Part shown: positions 42,309 to 51,092 of the stretch, piece after piece
How positions within the stretch are numbered: the first letter of the stretch is position 1
Layout of the letters: every line of letters begins with the position of its first letter
Assembly: GCF_003725795.1 (NCBI RefSeq)
Contig: NZ_RBEE01000001.1
Location: 1-64,000, forward strand
Direction of reading: 5' to 3'
From: Pedobacter jejuensis
GTDB lineage: Bacteria > Bacteroidota > Bacteroidia > Sphingobacteriales > Sphingobacteriaceae
Length of the DNA: 64,000 bases
Made by a program: the position numbers and the translations under genes
Notes under the pieces: model-generated
Told to the model about the DNA's origin: nothing
Seen by the model: the letters and a program-made list of their open reading frames with translations, nothing else
Database searches by the model: none

Positions 42309-42827
42309 TTACAAGCCGAAGCTTTTTTCTATGCGAATCAATTGCTTTAGATGATGTTTTAAATGGATTTCAGTAAATCGAAACCATTGTTTTGCATTTA
42401 AATACCCTAACCTTGGGTGCTTTGTCTTCGAATGCAAATTTGCTGTCGCAATTAATGGATAGGTTAATTCCAATGCTTTTTCGAATTCTAAAATAAAATC
42501 TAATGCTTCAGCTTTGCTTATTTTTTTTACCCTTTCGGCCAATCTTTTTGGTGCTTTGTATTTTTTTGCCGGAGGGAAAGAACCAAAAAACAGTATCAGT
42601 TTTACGGCAAAATGTGTTGGTTGATTTTCTCCTTTTCCTTGTGCAGCATTTTCTAGCGCTAAAAGTGAAAGTAAACTTGCATCGAAGATATGAGCATAAA
42701 CTTCGCTATAACTCCAGCCGTTTATAGGTGGCGTTATTTGAAAAACATCATCAGAGTACGAAGAAAGTTTTGCCTTGTACGCATCAATAATATGGTGAAA
42801 TGAAATTTTAACTTTGCTCGAATTCAT
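42309..42827 (-). CDS. DinB-like protein
   Basis: A 172-residue four-helix bundle of the DinB/DUF664-like group: INGWSYSEVYAHIFDASLLS (metal-ligand His) and a C-terminal RFTEIHLKHHLKQLIRIEK with further His ligands. DinB-like proteins include thiol-dependent metal enzymes, and many have unknown function. The gene converges with the lipoprotein gene and sits 21 bases downstream of the YjjG gene, possibly in one transcript. Confidence 0.78.
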   Translation of the reverse strand: MNSSKVKISFHHIIDAYKAKLSSYSDDVFQITPPINGWSYSEVYAHIFDASLLSLLALENAAQGKGENQPTHFAVKLILFFGSFPPAKKYKAPKRLAERVKKISKAEALDFILEFEKALELTYPLIATANLHSKTKHPRLGYLNAKQWFRFTEIHLKHHLKQLIRIEKSFGL

Positions 42828-42848
42828 ACATAAAGGTAGCAGATAAGC

Positions 42849-43544
42849 TTAGAATAAAGATAGTAACTCCTTTAAATGAATAATTTCTTTGTTAACATCT
42901 GCAGGTTTTTCTTTTTTGGTTGGATTAAAAAAAATGGCTTCCATGCCAAAGTTCAGCGCACCATAAACATCAGCTTCTAAACTATCACCAATCATTATAC
43001 TTTCTTCCTTAACCGCTTTGGCTTTATTTAAAGCGTGTTCGAAAATAACCGGATTAGGTTTGTTAGCACCAACATCTTCTGATATGATAACATTTTTGAA
43101 ATAAGGGTTTAATCCAGAAAGATTCATTTTGGTTAACGTAGTTTCTTTAAACCCATTGGATATGATGTGAAGTGTATATTTCTCTTTTAAGTAAGTCAAT
43201 ACGTTTTCTGCTCCATCAAACAAATTTGTTTTAGTTGGCGAAATGCTTACATAATCATCTTCAAACTGATTAGGAACGGCATCTGGCTGAACGCCTAACT
43301 GAAGAAAAGTTTTATTGAACCTTTCTGCTCTTAAAAAATCTTTGGTAATTTTTCCCAAATGATAATCCGCCCATAGCTGGTGGTTATTTTCGGTATAGGT
43401 GCTTATAAATTCTTCGCAAGATTTTAATCCCAATTCGTGAAGATTATAAATCTGATACAGCTCATTTAAAGTTTCTTCTGCATTACGGTCAAAATCCCAA
43501 ATGGTATGGTCTAAATCGAAGAAAATGTGTTTTTTGTTTTTCAA
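42849..43544 (-). CDS. YjjG-type HAD pyrimidine nucleotidase
   Basis: A 231-residue HAD phosphatase of the YjjG group that dephosphorylates non-canonical pyrimidine nucleotides, a house-cleaning role. HAD motif I is FFDLDHTIWDFDRN (nucleophile Asp, residue about 10), motif II IISNGFKE, motif III and IV KPNPVIFEHAL and MIGDSLEADVYGALNFG. The conserved N-terminus begins at a TTG codon (43544), and the standard spacing to the DLDHT motif makes TTG the likely start. Confidence 0.92.
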   Translation of the reverse strand: MKNKKHIFFDLDHTIWDFDRNAEETLNELYQIYNLHELGLKSCEEFISTYTENNHQLWADYHLGKITKDFLRAERFNKTFLQLGVQPDAVPNQFEDDYVSISPTKTNLFDGAENVLTYLKEKYTLHIISNGFKETTLTKMNLSGLNPYFKNVIISEDVGANKPNPVIFEHALNKAKAVKEESIMIGDSLEADVYGALNFGMEAIFFNPTKKEKPADVNKEIIHLKELLSLF

Positions 43545-43667
43545 AATTGTTAAATTGTTAAAACATTGAACTGTAAAAACTTTGAAATGTTTGGGTTGGA
43601 TATTAAATTATGATGAATAAATCCTGGTCTTTCTAAAATTCCGCAAATCCTGTTAAAATAACCTTCG

Positions 43668-44315
43668 TTAAATTTTCTCACCGTAAGCTAAATCACCTGC
43701 GTCACCCAAACCAGGAACAATGTAAGCCTTGCTGGTCATTTCCTCATCAATTGCACCAAGCCACAGTTTAGCTTTTGGCAGGTTGGCTTTAACATGAGCA
43801 ATACCTTCTACACTGGCAATGGCTGCTACAATATGTAATTCTGCAACATTATATCGATTCATCAATTCTTTACAACACATTACCATACTTTGCCCGGTGG
43901 CAAGCATTGGGTCGGCCATTATAAGCACTCTACCATCTAAATCAGGTGTTGAGATGTAATCCATTTGAATGATAAAATCGCCATTCTTTTTTACCTTCCT
44001 ATATGCAGAAATAAAGCAGCACTCAGCCTTATCAAAAATGTTTAGCAAGCCTTGCTGTAGCGGTAAACCGGCACGTAAAATTGTAGCCAATACGGGTTGT
44101 GTTTCCAAAATATCACATTGTGAAATTCCTAATGGAGTTGTTACTTCTTTGTTGATAAATTTGAGGGATTTACTGATTTCAAAAGCAAAAAACTCACCCA
44201 GTCGCTCCATGTTTTTGCGAAAACGCATAGAATCTTTTTGGATAGTTTCATCACGCAATTCGGCAATAAAAGTATTGGCGATAGATTTAGTCTTGCTTAA
44301 ATCGAATGTCATCAT
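43668..44315 (-). CDS. upp: Uracil phosphoribosyltransferase
   Basis: A 215-residue enzyme that salvages uracil to UMP with PRPP. Motifs: TILRAGLPLQQGLLN, the PRPP loop LIMADPMLATGQSMVMC (about 131-147), and the C-terminal uracil-binding YIVPGLGDAGDLAYG. Length and order are standard. Two adjacent ATG codons start the frame (44315 and 44312). It is upstream of the YjjG gene on the same strand, both pyrimidine-salvage functions, with 123 bases between. Confidence 0.97.
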   Translation of the reverse strand: MMTFDLSKTKSIANTFIAELRDETIQKDSMRFRKNMERLGEFFAFEISKSLKFINKEVTTPLGISQCDILETQPVLATILRAGLPLQQGLLNIFDKAECCFISAYRKVKKNGDFIIQMDYISTPDLDGRVLIMADPMLATGQSMVMCCKELMNRYNVAELHIVAAIASVEGIAHVKANLPKAKLWLGAIDEEMTSKAYIVPGLGDAGDLAYGEKI

Positions 44316-44395
44316 AATTATTTAGTCTGCATATTTAACCATCCTCTGAAAATTCTTCAGCTATGTGTGTTTACTTTCATTCTAACAATAAGTAA

Positions 44396-44908
44396 TTAAA
44401 AACTTGCTGTAAAAGTTTTATCAGGATATAAAATTTTTGTGCTTTTTCTTACACCACCATTTACTACATGAACAATGCTCATTTGATCATCAAACATGTC
44501 GTATAAAATCGTACTGCTTACATCGATAGATTTAGGAGCATTAATTTTTTCTGCTTCTAAATAAATATTTGTGGCTTCATGATCTTGCTCAAAGCCAATA
44601 TAATTTAGCGCTACAACTTTGCCGTTGGTCTTAATCTGTAAATGCGATAACAAGTATTTCTTAATTAAATTATCCATTTGCGTTTTAAGCTCAGGTTTGG
44701 AAAGATCCGTTTTTTGCTTGTATATTTTGGCCAAAACGGATTCAAAATCATCACTAAACACTCGGGTACTAATTTCTAGGGTTTTATCTTTGGCATTAAC
44801 GTTTACTTCTGTTGTACTTACATGTAGTGGATGCTTCAATCTTTTTGTACTGCTAATAAGTGCAAAAACTAAAAATAAGGTAACAAATTTGGTATTTAAG
44901 AAATGCAT
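44396..44908 (-). CDS. DUF6702 family exported protein
   Basis: A 170-residue protein with a signal peptide (MHFLNTKFVTLFLVFALISS) and a beta-rich domain starting HPLHVSTTEVNVNAKD, as in the DUF6702 family, followed by LEISTRVFSDDFESVL. Function unknown. It diverges from a HupE/UreJ gene and M1 peptidase gene, a neighbourhood that recurs in Bacteroidota, so the three may act together in the periplasm. Confidence 0.8.
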   Translation of the reverse strand: MHFLNTKFVTLFLVFALISSTKRLKHPLHVSTTEVNVNAKDKTLEISTRVFSDDFESVLAKIYKQKTDLSKPELKTQMDNLIKKYLLSHLQIKTNGKVVALNYIGFEQDHEATNIYLEAEKINAPKSIDVSSTILYDMFDDQMSIVHVVNGGVRKSTKILYPDKTFTASF

Positions 44909-44998
44909 TTATATTGATTTTGCCTTTTTTATAATTAAAACTTTAATTTTATGCAATCAAAAATACTAAAGCTTCGCTCACAAAGCTAATTTATTATA

Positions 44999-45583
44999 AT
45001 GCCGTTGCAAGATTTTATCTTTTATTTTAAATTAGGTTGGGAACACATCATAAGTGCCGATGCTTTAGATCACCAATTGTTCATTTTGGCTTTAGTAGCC
45101 ATTTATAGCTATCATAATTTAAAGCAAGTTTTAATTTTGGTAACTGCTTTTACAATTGGGCATTCGTTAACTTTATTTTTAAGCGTTACCGATGTTATAC
45201 GTTTTGAGAGCAAATGGGTAGAGTTTTTAATACCTTGCACAATCGTATTTACCGCTCTTAGTAATTTGTTTATTAAAGATTTTTCTTTAAAATCAATTAA
45301 AATAAATTACTATTTGGCATTAATTTTCGGTTTGATACATGGTATGGGTTTCGCAAACTCAATCAGAATAATGCTAGCCAAAGATCAAAATATTGGCTGG
45401 GGACTTTTTGGTTTTAATGTCGGTTTAGAAGCAGGACAAATTTTTGTAGTTATTATAATTTTAGCTGCTACATTTATAGTTCTAAATTATAGTGAAATTA
45501 AACGCCCAAGTTGGGTATTATTTATTTCTGCAGCCGTATTTAGCCTGGCTTTAAAAATGGCTTTAGAGAGAATCCCTTTTTAA
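44999..45583 (+). CDS. HupE/UreJ family membrane protein
   Basis: A 194-residue membrane protein with about six helices. Family motifs: GWEHIISADALDHQLFILAL (His ligands), FTIGHSLTLFLS and LIHGMGFANS, with NVGLEAGQIFVV near the end. HupE/UreJ proteins are nickel or cobalt permeases for hydrogenase and urease, but homologues outside such operons, like this one, have unknown metal or other cargo. It starts 90 bases from the divergent DUF6702 gene and 11 bases before the M1 peptidase gene, so the last two are probably co-transcribed. Confidence 0.87.
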   Translation: MPLQDFIFYFKLGWEHIISADALDHQLFILALVAIYSYHNLKQVLILVTAFTIGHSLTLFLSVTDVIRFESKWVEFLIPCTIVFTALSNLFIKDFSLKSIKINYYLALIFGLIHGMGFANSIRIMLAKDQNIGWGLFGFNVGLEAGQIFVVIIILAATFIVLNYSEIKRPSWVLFISAAVFSLALKMALERIPF

Positions 45584-45594
45584 TAGAATATAAC

Positions 45595-47967
45595 ATGAAT
45601 AAACTATTTACATTAACAGGTTTAATGGCTTTTGCCGGTAGCTTAGCAATGGCTCAAAACATTCAAAACAACCCTGGAAGCAACCATGGCAATAAATTTG
45701 AGCAGTTAGGAACCATTTTGCCTACACCAAATGGACAGCGCACAGCAAGTGGCGCACCAGGTGTAAAATACTGGCAACAGCGGGCAGACTACAACATTAA
45801 GTGTACGCTTGATGAAAAGAACCTTTTGTTAACGGGTAGCGAAACCGTAACCTACACCAATAATTCGCCCGATCCTTTAACTTATATTTGGCTACAACTT
45901 GATGAAAATGAGCATAGTACCGATAAAAGTGCAAATTATCAGGATGCAACAAAAATGCCTGCAGTTGGTACAACGCAAAGCATTGATAATTTAAGTTCTA
46001 CCGCAAATAATGGTTTTGGTATAAACGTTTTAAAATTAACCGATGCAACTGGTAAAAAACTGAGTTATACGGTTAATAAAACGATGATGAGAATTGATTT
46101 GCCTGTAGCTTTACGAACCGGGCAGAAGTATGTTTTTAATATCGATTGGAATTATAAAATTACCGATAGAATGTCTGTTGGTGGTCGTGGTGGTTACGAA
46201 TTTTTCCCTGCAGATGGAAACTATTTGTTTACCATGGCGCAATGGTATCCTCGTTTATGTGTTTACAGCGATTTTCAAGGTTGGCAAAATCACCAATTTA
46301 CTGGCAGAGGCGAGTTCGCATTAACTTTTGGCGATTTCAAAGTACAAATGACGGTGCCTGCCGACCATTTGGTGGGCTCGACAGGAGAATGCATTAACTA
46401 CAGTGCGGTATTAAATCCTGCACAATTGAGTAGATACAATGCTGCAAAAACTGCCAATGCACCGGTAGAAATACAAACGCTTGCTGAAGCTAAAACCGCT
46501 GAAGGTAAAAAAGCTACTGGCACTAAAACCTGGGTTTTCCAGGCAAATAATGTTCGCGATTTTGCATGGACAGCCTCTCGTAAATTTATTTGGGATGCAA
46601 TGCCTCAAAAAATTGCCGCGAATAATAATACCGTAATGTGCATGAGTTTCTACGGAAAAGAAGCTTATAATTTATACAGCAAATTTTCTACTCGTGCAGT
46701 AGCGCATACCATCAAAACCTATTCTGATTACACAATTCCTTATCCATACCCTGCTGCGCAAAGTATAGAAGCTGCAAATGGAATGGAATATCCAATGATT
46801 TGTTTCAATTACGGTCGTGCCGATGCTGATGGAACTTACAGCGAAAGCACTAAAAATGGTATGCTTGGCGTAATTATTCATGAAGTTGGGCATAACTTTT
46901 TCCCTATGATTGTAAATAGTGATGAACGCCAGTGGACATGGATGGATGAAGGCTTAAATTCTTTCGTTGAATATTTAACCGAAGAGCTTTGGGATAATAC
47001 CTTTCCAAGTAAAAAAGGCCCCGCTTATACCATTGTTGATTACATGAAGTTACCCAAAGATGAGTTGGAGCCAATTATGACTAACTCTGAAAACATCGCT
47101 CGCTTTGGTCCGAATGCGTATTCGAAACCTGCAACAGGTTTAAATATTCTTCGTGAAACCATTATGGGACGTGAACTTTTCGATTATGCATTTAAAGAAT
47201 ATTCTAGAAGATGGGCTTTTAAACATCCACAACCAGCCGATTTGTTTCGTACGATGGAAGACGCAAGCGGTGAAGATTTAGATTGGTTTTGGAGAGGTTG
47301 GTTTTACGGAACTGAGCCATGCGATATCGCTTTAGATACAGTGAAGTTTGCGAAAGCAGATTTCCCAACTACAATCCCTGAAGCTAGATCTAGAATGATT
47401 AAGGTAGATAAGCCAGCTGTAAATGCTTTTCAGGATATTTCTAAAATCAGAAACCGTGAGGATAAAAAGATTAGTTTCTATGCCGATAAAACCCCTGCAG
47501 CACAAGATTTCTATTATAAATATGATAGAGGTTTGGTATCTGTAGATACTACGACTGCCGTAAAAACTGTTGGTTCTTTTCCTTTGGATGTTGTACCAGC
47601 AGCCGACCAGCAGAAGTATGAAAATAAGTTTTTCTATGAATTAAATTTCAGCAATAAGGGAGGATTGGTAATGCCAATTATTGTTGAATTTATCTACAAA
47701 GATGGCTCAAAAGACATCGATAGAATTCCTGCACAAGTATGGAGACATAATGAATTAAAAACTTCAAAATTTTATGTAAAGGATAAAGAAGTAGAATCTA
47801 TTTTGATTGACCCGTTAAGAGAAACAGCTGATATCGATACCTCAAATAATACATGGGGCGGTAAGGCAAAAGAAAGTAAGTTTAAGGTTTTCAAAGCTAA
47901 AGCAGCATCTTCAGTTCGCGGCCAATCTGTTGGTGTAAACCCAATGCAAAAGGCTGCGGGTAAATAA
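45595..47967 (+). CDS. M1 family metallopeptidase
   Basis: A 790-residue exported aminopeptidase-like zinc enzyme. Signal peptide LFTLTGLMAFAGSLAMAQ. The zinc motif is IIHEVGHNFFPMIVNSDERQ (HEVGH from about residue 428) with the third ligand in WMDEGLNSFVEY (Glu about 452), and a catalytic Tyr in a downstream NAYSKPATGLNI region. The large C-terminal part (RGWFYGTEPCDIALDTVKFA and beyond) is the extra domain of Bacteroidota M1 homologues. It probably degrades periplasmic or extracellular peptides. A terminator follows. Confidence 0.93.
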   Translation: MNKLFTLTGLMAFAGSLAMAQNIQNNPGSNHGNKFEQLGTILPTPNGQRTASGAPGVKYWQQRADYNIKCTLDEKNLLLTGSETVTYTNNSPDPLTYIWLQLDENEHSTDKSANYQDATKMPAVGTTQSIDNLSSTANNGFGINVLKLTDATGKKLSYTVNKTMMRIDLPVALRTGQKYVFNIDWNYKITDRMSVGGRGGYEFFPADGNYLFTMAQWYPRLCVYSDFQGWQNHQFTGRGEFALTFGDFKVQMTVPADHLVGSTGECINYSAVLNPAQLSRYNAAKTANAPVEIQTLAEAKTAEGKKATGTKTWVFQANNVRDFAWTASRKFIWDAMPQKIAANNNTVMCMSFYGKEAYNLYSKFSTRAVAHTIKTYSDYTIPYPYPAAQSIEAANGMEYPMICFNYGRADADGTYSESTKNGMLGVIIHEVGHNFFPMIVNSDERQWTWMDEGLNSFVEYLTEELWDNTFPSKKGPAYTIVDYMKLPKDELEPIMTNSENIARFGPNAYSKPATGLNILRETIMGRELFDYAFKEYSRRWAFKHPQPADLFRTMEDASGEDLDWFWRGWFYGTEPCDIALDTVKFAKADFPTTIPEARSRMIKVDKPAVNAFQDISKIRNREDKKISFYADKTPAAQDFYYKYDRGLVSVDTTTAVKTVGSFPLDVVPAADQQKYENKFFYELNFSNKGGLVMPIIVEFIYKDGSKDIDRIPAQVWRHNELKTSKFYVKDKEVESILIDPLRETADIDTSNNTWGGKAKESKFKVFKAKAASSVRGQSVGVNPMQKAAGK

Positions 47968-47991
47968 CAGATTTTATTGTTTATTTATATG

Positions 47992-48024
47992 GCAAAGCTT
48001 CGTTGAAACTCAGCGAGGCTTTGC
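47992..48024 (+). terminator. Terminator of the M1 peptidase operon
   Basis: GCAAAGCTTCG (47992-48002) pairs with CGAGGCTTTGC (48014-48024), one G-U pair, followed by a T-run. Confidence 0.88.
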
Positions 48025-48061
48025 TTTTTGGCTTCGCGGATTTCGTCGATTGATAGACAAC

Positions 48062-48094
48062 AGCTTTGACAACTTTTTAAAAGTTATCAAAGCT
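48062..48094. repeat. Near-perfect 33-base palindrome
   Basis: AGCTTTGACAACTTTT and AAAAGTTATCAAAGCT (one mismatch) surround a single T. It lies between the M1 terminator and the uvrB promoter. Flanking sequence (GACCGTTGTCAATCAATTAA) repeats part of the arm. It could be a dispersed palindrome or an operator. Confidence 0.7.
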
Positions 48095-48190
48095 AACTTG
48101 CTGCGATTCATCTTGCCACCTTTATTGACCGTTGTCAATCAATTAAAACCAAAATCGTAATGAACTTTCCTGACTTTTGCCTGTTTAGTC

Positions 48191-48214
48191 TTTACGGCTA
48201 AAACCGTATATTTG
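48191..48214 (+). promoter_or_regulatory. uvrB promoter candidate
   Basis: TATATTTG at 48207-48214 matches TAnnTTTG, with a TTTA-like -33 element about 19 bases upstream. The ATG at 48223 is 8 bases past the box, so the leader would be only a few bases long. Confidence 0.5.
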
Positions 48215-48222
48215 ATACACCA

Positions 48223-50265
48223 ATGAAATTCAAAATCACATCCGCATATCAACCAACCGGAGACCAGCCCGGAGCCATAAAACAACTGGTAGATGGTGTA
48301 AATGCTAACGAAAATTATCAAACATTATTAGGTGTAACTGGTTCTGGAAAGACTTTTACAATTGCTAATGTTATAGAGCAAACTCAAAAGCCAACTTTAA
48401 TTTTAAGTCATAATAAAACATTAGCAGCTCAACTTTATGGTGAGTTTAAAAACTTCTTTCCAGAAAACTCGGTAAATTATTTTGTTTCATATTACGATTA
48501 TTATCAGCCTGAAGCTTTTATCGCATCTAGCAATACATACATTGAAAAGGATCTAAGCATCAATGAGGAAATAGAAAAACTGCGTTTGCGCACAACCTCT
48601 GCATTAATGAGTGGTAGGAGAGATGTGATTGTGGTTTCATCCATCTCCTGTATTTATGGTATGGGAAATCCAGAAGATTTTTCACGAATGGTATTTCGTT
48701 TTGGTGTAGGTTTACGCATTTCCAGAAATTCATTTTTGCACAGCCTTGTAGAGATTATGTACGCCCGCACAACTACCGAATTTAAACGCGGAACTTTTAG
48801 GGTTAAAGGTGATACAGTTGATATTTATCCTGCATATTTAGATCATGCTTACAGGGTTTCTTTTTTCGGAGATGATATCGAAGAACTTTCTGCCATCGAC
48901 CCGGTTTCCGGTAAAACCATTGAAAAGCTGGAAGATATGGCGATATATCCTGCAAATCTATTCGTTACACCTAAAGATAGATTTAATCAATCCATTTGGG
49001 GCATTCAGGAAGAATTGGAAATTCGTAAAAACCAACTTATTGGAGATAGACATTTGCTAGAAGCGAAACGATTGGAAGAGCGGACAAACTTCGATATCGA
49101 AATGATGAAAGAGTTGGGATATTGTTCAGGTATAGAAAATTATTCCCGTTTCTTCGATGGTCGTAGTCCGGGTATGCGGCCTTTCTGTTTATTAGATTAT
49201 TTTCCTGATGATTATCTAATGGTTATTGATGAAAGTCACGTTACCGTTCCCCAAATCAGGGCAATGTACGGTGGCGATAGATCGCGTAAATTATCATTAG
49301 TTGAATATGGTTTCCGTTTACCGGCCGCATTAGATAACCGCCCACTAAATTTTACGGAATTTGAGGCACTAGCACCCCAAACCATATACGTAAGCGCAAC
49401 ACCTGCAGAGTATGAATTAGAAAAATCTGAAGGGGTAGTGGTAGAGCAAGTCATTCGCCCGACTGGTTTATTGGATCCGGTAATTGAAATCAGACCTGCA
49501 ATTAATCAGGTTGATGATTTGCTAGACGAAATCGACATTACGATTAAACAAGGTGGTCGTATTTTGGTAACTACTTTAACCAAACGCATGGCCGAAGAGT
49601 TAACGAAATATATGGATAGGTTGAACATCAAGACCCGATACATCCACTCTGAAATTAAAACTTTAGAAAGAGTAGAAATTCTTCGCGGATTGCGTTTAGG
49701 CGAATTTGATGTGTTAATCGGTATTAACCTACTACGGGAAGGTTTAGATTTACCTGAAGTAACCTTGGTTGCTATTTTAGATGCAGATAAAGAAGGCTTC
49801 CTGCGGTCAGAAAAATCTTTAATTCAAACCATTGGACGTGCTGCAAGAAATGATAAGGGCAGGGTAATTATGTACGCAGATGGAGTTACGGATAGCATGG
49901 AAAAAACAATTTCTGAAACCAACCGACGAAGAGATATTCAAATTGCCTATAATTTAGAGCATGGTATTATCCCAATGACCGTTGGAAAATCTCGTGAGGC
50001 AATATTAGAACAAACATCTGTATTAGATTTCTCTCAGAAAGCAAGCGACAACAAAGCCAGAGCATATATTGAAAATGCAGAAATTAGCATTGCTGCAGAT
50101 CCTATTGTGCAATACATGGGTAAAGGTGAGTTGCAAAAAGCAATTGATAACACCAAAAAAGAAATGCAAAAGGCGGCAAAGGATATGGATTTCTTACAAG
50201 CTGCAAAACTGCGTGATGAAATGTTTGCTTTGGAAAAAATGTTTAGCGAAAAGTTTGGGAAATAA
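48223..50265 (+). CDS. uvrB: Excinuclease ABC subunit B
   Basis: A 680-residue nucleotide-excision-repair helicase. Walker A LLGVTGSGKTFTIANV (about 35-50), DEVH-type box IDESHVTVPQIRAMYGGDRS (about 335-355), beta-hairpin region YYDYYQPEAFIASSNTYIEK, SSISCIYGMGNPEDF, helicase motifs in LRSEKSLIQTIGRAARN, and the C-terminal UVR domain that binds UvrC (LQKAIDNTKKEMQKAAKDMD). Length is standard. It has a near-leaderless promoter candidate and is followed by the YwbE gene after 19 bases. Confidence 0.98.
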   Translation: MKFKITSAYQPTGDQPGAIKQLVDGVNANENYQTLLGVTGSGKTFTIANVIEQTQKPTLILSHNKTLAAQLYGEFKNFFPENSVNYFVSYYDYYQPEAFIASSNTYIEKDLSINEEIEKLRLRTTSALMSGRRDVIVVSSISCIYGMGNPEDFSRMVFRFGVGLRISRNSFLHSLVEIMYARTTTEFKRGTFRVKGDTVDIYPAYLDHAYRVSFFGDDIEELSAIDPVSGKTIEKLEDMAIYPANLFVTPKDRFNQSIWGIQEELEIRKNQLIGDRHLLEAKRLEERTNFDIEMMKELGYCSGIENYSRFFDGRSPGMRPFCLLDYFPDDYLMVIDESHVTVPQIRAMYGGDRSRKLSLVEYGFRLPAALDNRPLNFTEFEALAPQTIYVSATPAEYELEKSEGVVVEQVIRPTGLLDPVIEIRPAINQVDDLLDEIDITIKQGGRILVTTLTKRMAEELTKYMDRLNIKTRYIHSEIKTLERVEILRGLRLGEFDVLIGINLLREGLDLPEVTLVAILDADKEGFLRSEKSLIQTIGRAARNDKGRVIMYADGVTDSMEKTISETNRRRDIQIAYNLEHGIIPMTVGKSREAILEQTSVLDFSQKASDNKARAYIENAEISIAADPIVQYMGKGELQKAIDNTKKEMQKAAKDMDFLQAAKLRDEMFALEKMFSEKFGK

Positions 50266-50284
50266 TTCTGGATTTTAATTTAAT

Positions 50285-50482
50285 ATGGACGGACAAAATA
50301 GAAATGATATTTACCCTGGTTTAGAGGTTGGAATTATCTTAAAAAAGGATCAGCGAAGCGGAAATGTTACCTATGGTATTGTTAAGGATTTATTAACTTC
50401 ATCTTCATTTCACTCCAGAGGGATAAAAGTAAGGCTTGACGATGGACAAGTTGGAAGAGTTTGCGAAATTGTTGAAGATTAA
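50285..50482 (+). CDS. ywbE: YwbE family protein
   Basis: A 65-residue protein of the YwbE (DUF2196) family: IYPGLEVGIILKKDQRSGN, YGIVKDLLTSSSFHSRGIKV and RLDDGQVGRVCEIVE cover the whole family length. Function is unknown, possibly nucleic-acid associated because of its KOW-like beta fold. It directly follows uvrB and probably shares its transcript. Confidence 0.93.
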   Translation: MDGQNRNDIYPGLEVGIILKKDQRSGNVTYGIVKDLLTSSSFHSRGIKVRLDDGQVGRVCEIVED

Positions 50483-50543
50483 CAAATTGTAATCAAAATG
50501 CAATTAAAGGTTTAAAAAGTAACAAAATATTTATAGCTACGTC

Positions 50544-50551
50544 TATATTTG
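50544..50551 (+). promoter_or_regulatory. -7 box upstream of the DUF4834 gene
   Basis: TATATTTG matches TAnnTTTG 18 bases before the ATG at 50570. No clear TTG -33 element was found at the usual distance. Confidence 0.45.
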
Positions 50552-50569
50552 TAGAAGATTAAATTTAGG

Positions 50570-50830
50570 ATGGGATTAGTTAAGTTCATTTTTATAGCAA
50601 TATTAGTGCTTTGGATTATCAGAATGTTAATCCGATTGATTTTGCCAATGCTGTTCAGCAATCTTGCTAGCAAAATGCAACAGCAAGCAACTGGGCAACC
50701 ACAACAACCAAAAAGAAAACCAGAGGGTGCAATTTCTATTGATTACATGCCACCCAAACCTGACCAAGGTAAAACAGATAAACTTGGTGATTTTGTAGAT
50801 TACGAAGAAGTTAAAGAACCAAAGTCTTGA
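50570..50830 (+). CDS. DUF4834 family protein
   Basis: An 86-residue protein: an N-terminal membrane helix (FIFIAILVLWIIRMLIRLIL), a Gln/Lys-rich linker, and ISIDYMPPK..DKLGDFVDYEEVKE, the DUF4834 signature. Function is unknown. In Bacteroidota it commonly sits beside YfhO, as here, with the regulator gene between. The last codons lie inside the terminator hairpin. Confidence 0.88.
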   Translation: MGLVKFIFIAILVLWIIRMLIRLILPMLFSNLASKMQQQATGQPQQPKRKPEGAISIDYMPPKPDQGKTDKLGDFVDYEEVKEPKS

Positions 50831-50846
50831 TGAAAATCAAGACTTT
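50821..50846 (+). terminator. Terminator overlapping the DUF4834 stop codon
   Basis: AAAGTCTTGAT (50821-50831) and ATCAAGACTTT (50836-50846) form a perfect 11-base stem, loop GAAA, followed by T's. The TGA stop at 50828-50830 lies inside the left arm. Confidence 0.9.
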
Positions 50847-50913
50847 TTTTGTTAACCTAAGATTCTTAACCTTAATACGTTTTCAATTTTATTGCCTTAT
50901 TGCTTGTACGACA

Positions 50914-50980
50914 CGTCATGATGAATTTATTTCAGCATCTTTCCTTCAAAAAAAGACCCTGAAATAAATTCAGGGTGACG
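50914..50980. repeat. REP-like paired palindrome, copy B
   Basis: CGTCATGATGAATTTATTTC on the left and CCTGAAATAAATTCAGGGTG ending GACG on the right. The element is closely similar to copy A (14308-14376), with shared flanks. It lies between the DUF4834 gene and the GbsR/MarR gene. Confidence 0.82.
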
Positions 50981-51092
50981 TAAACTAAAAAAACAGCTTA
51001 TTAATACTGCGAAGGAAAATTAATAATCGAACGCAGGTTATTAGGTAAAATTAATTTGATTGAACTTATTCGTTATTTTATGTCAGAAAACT

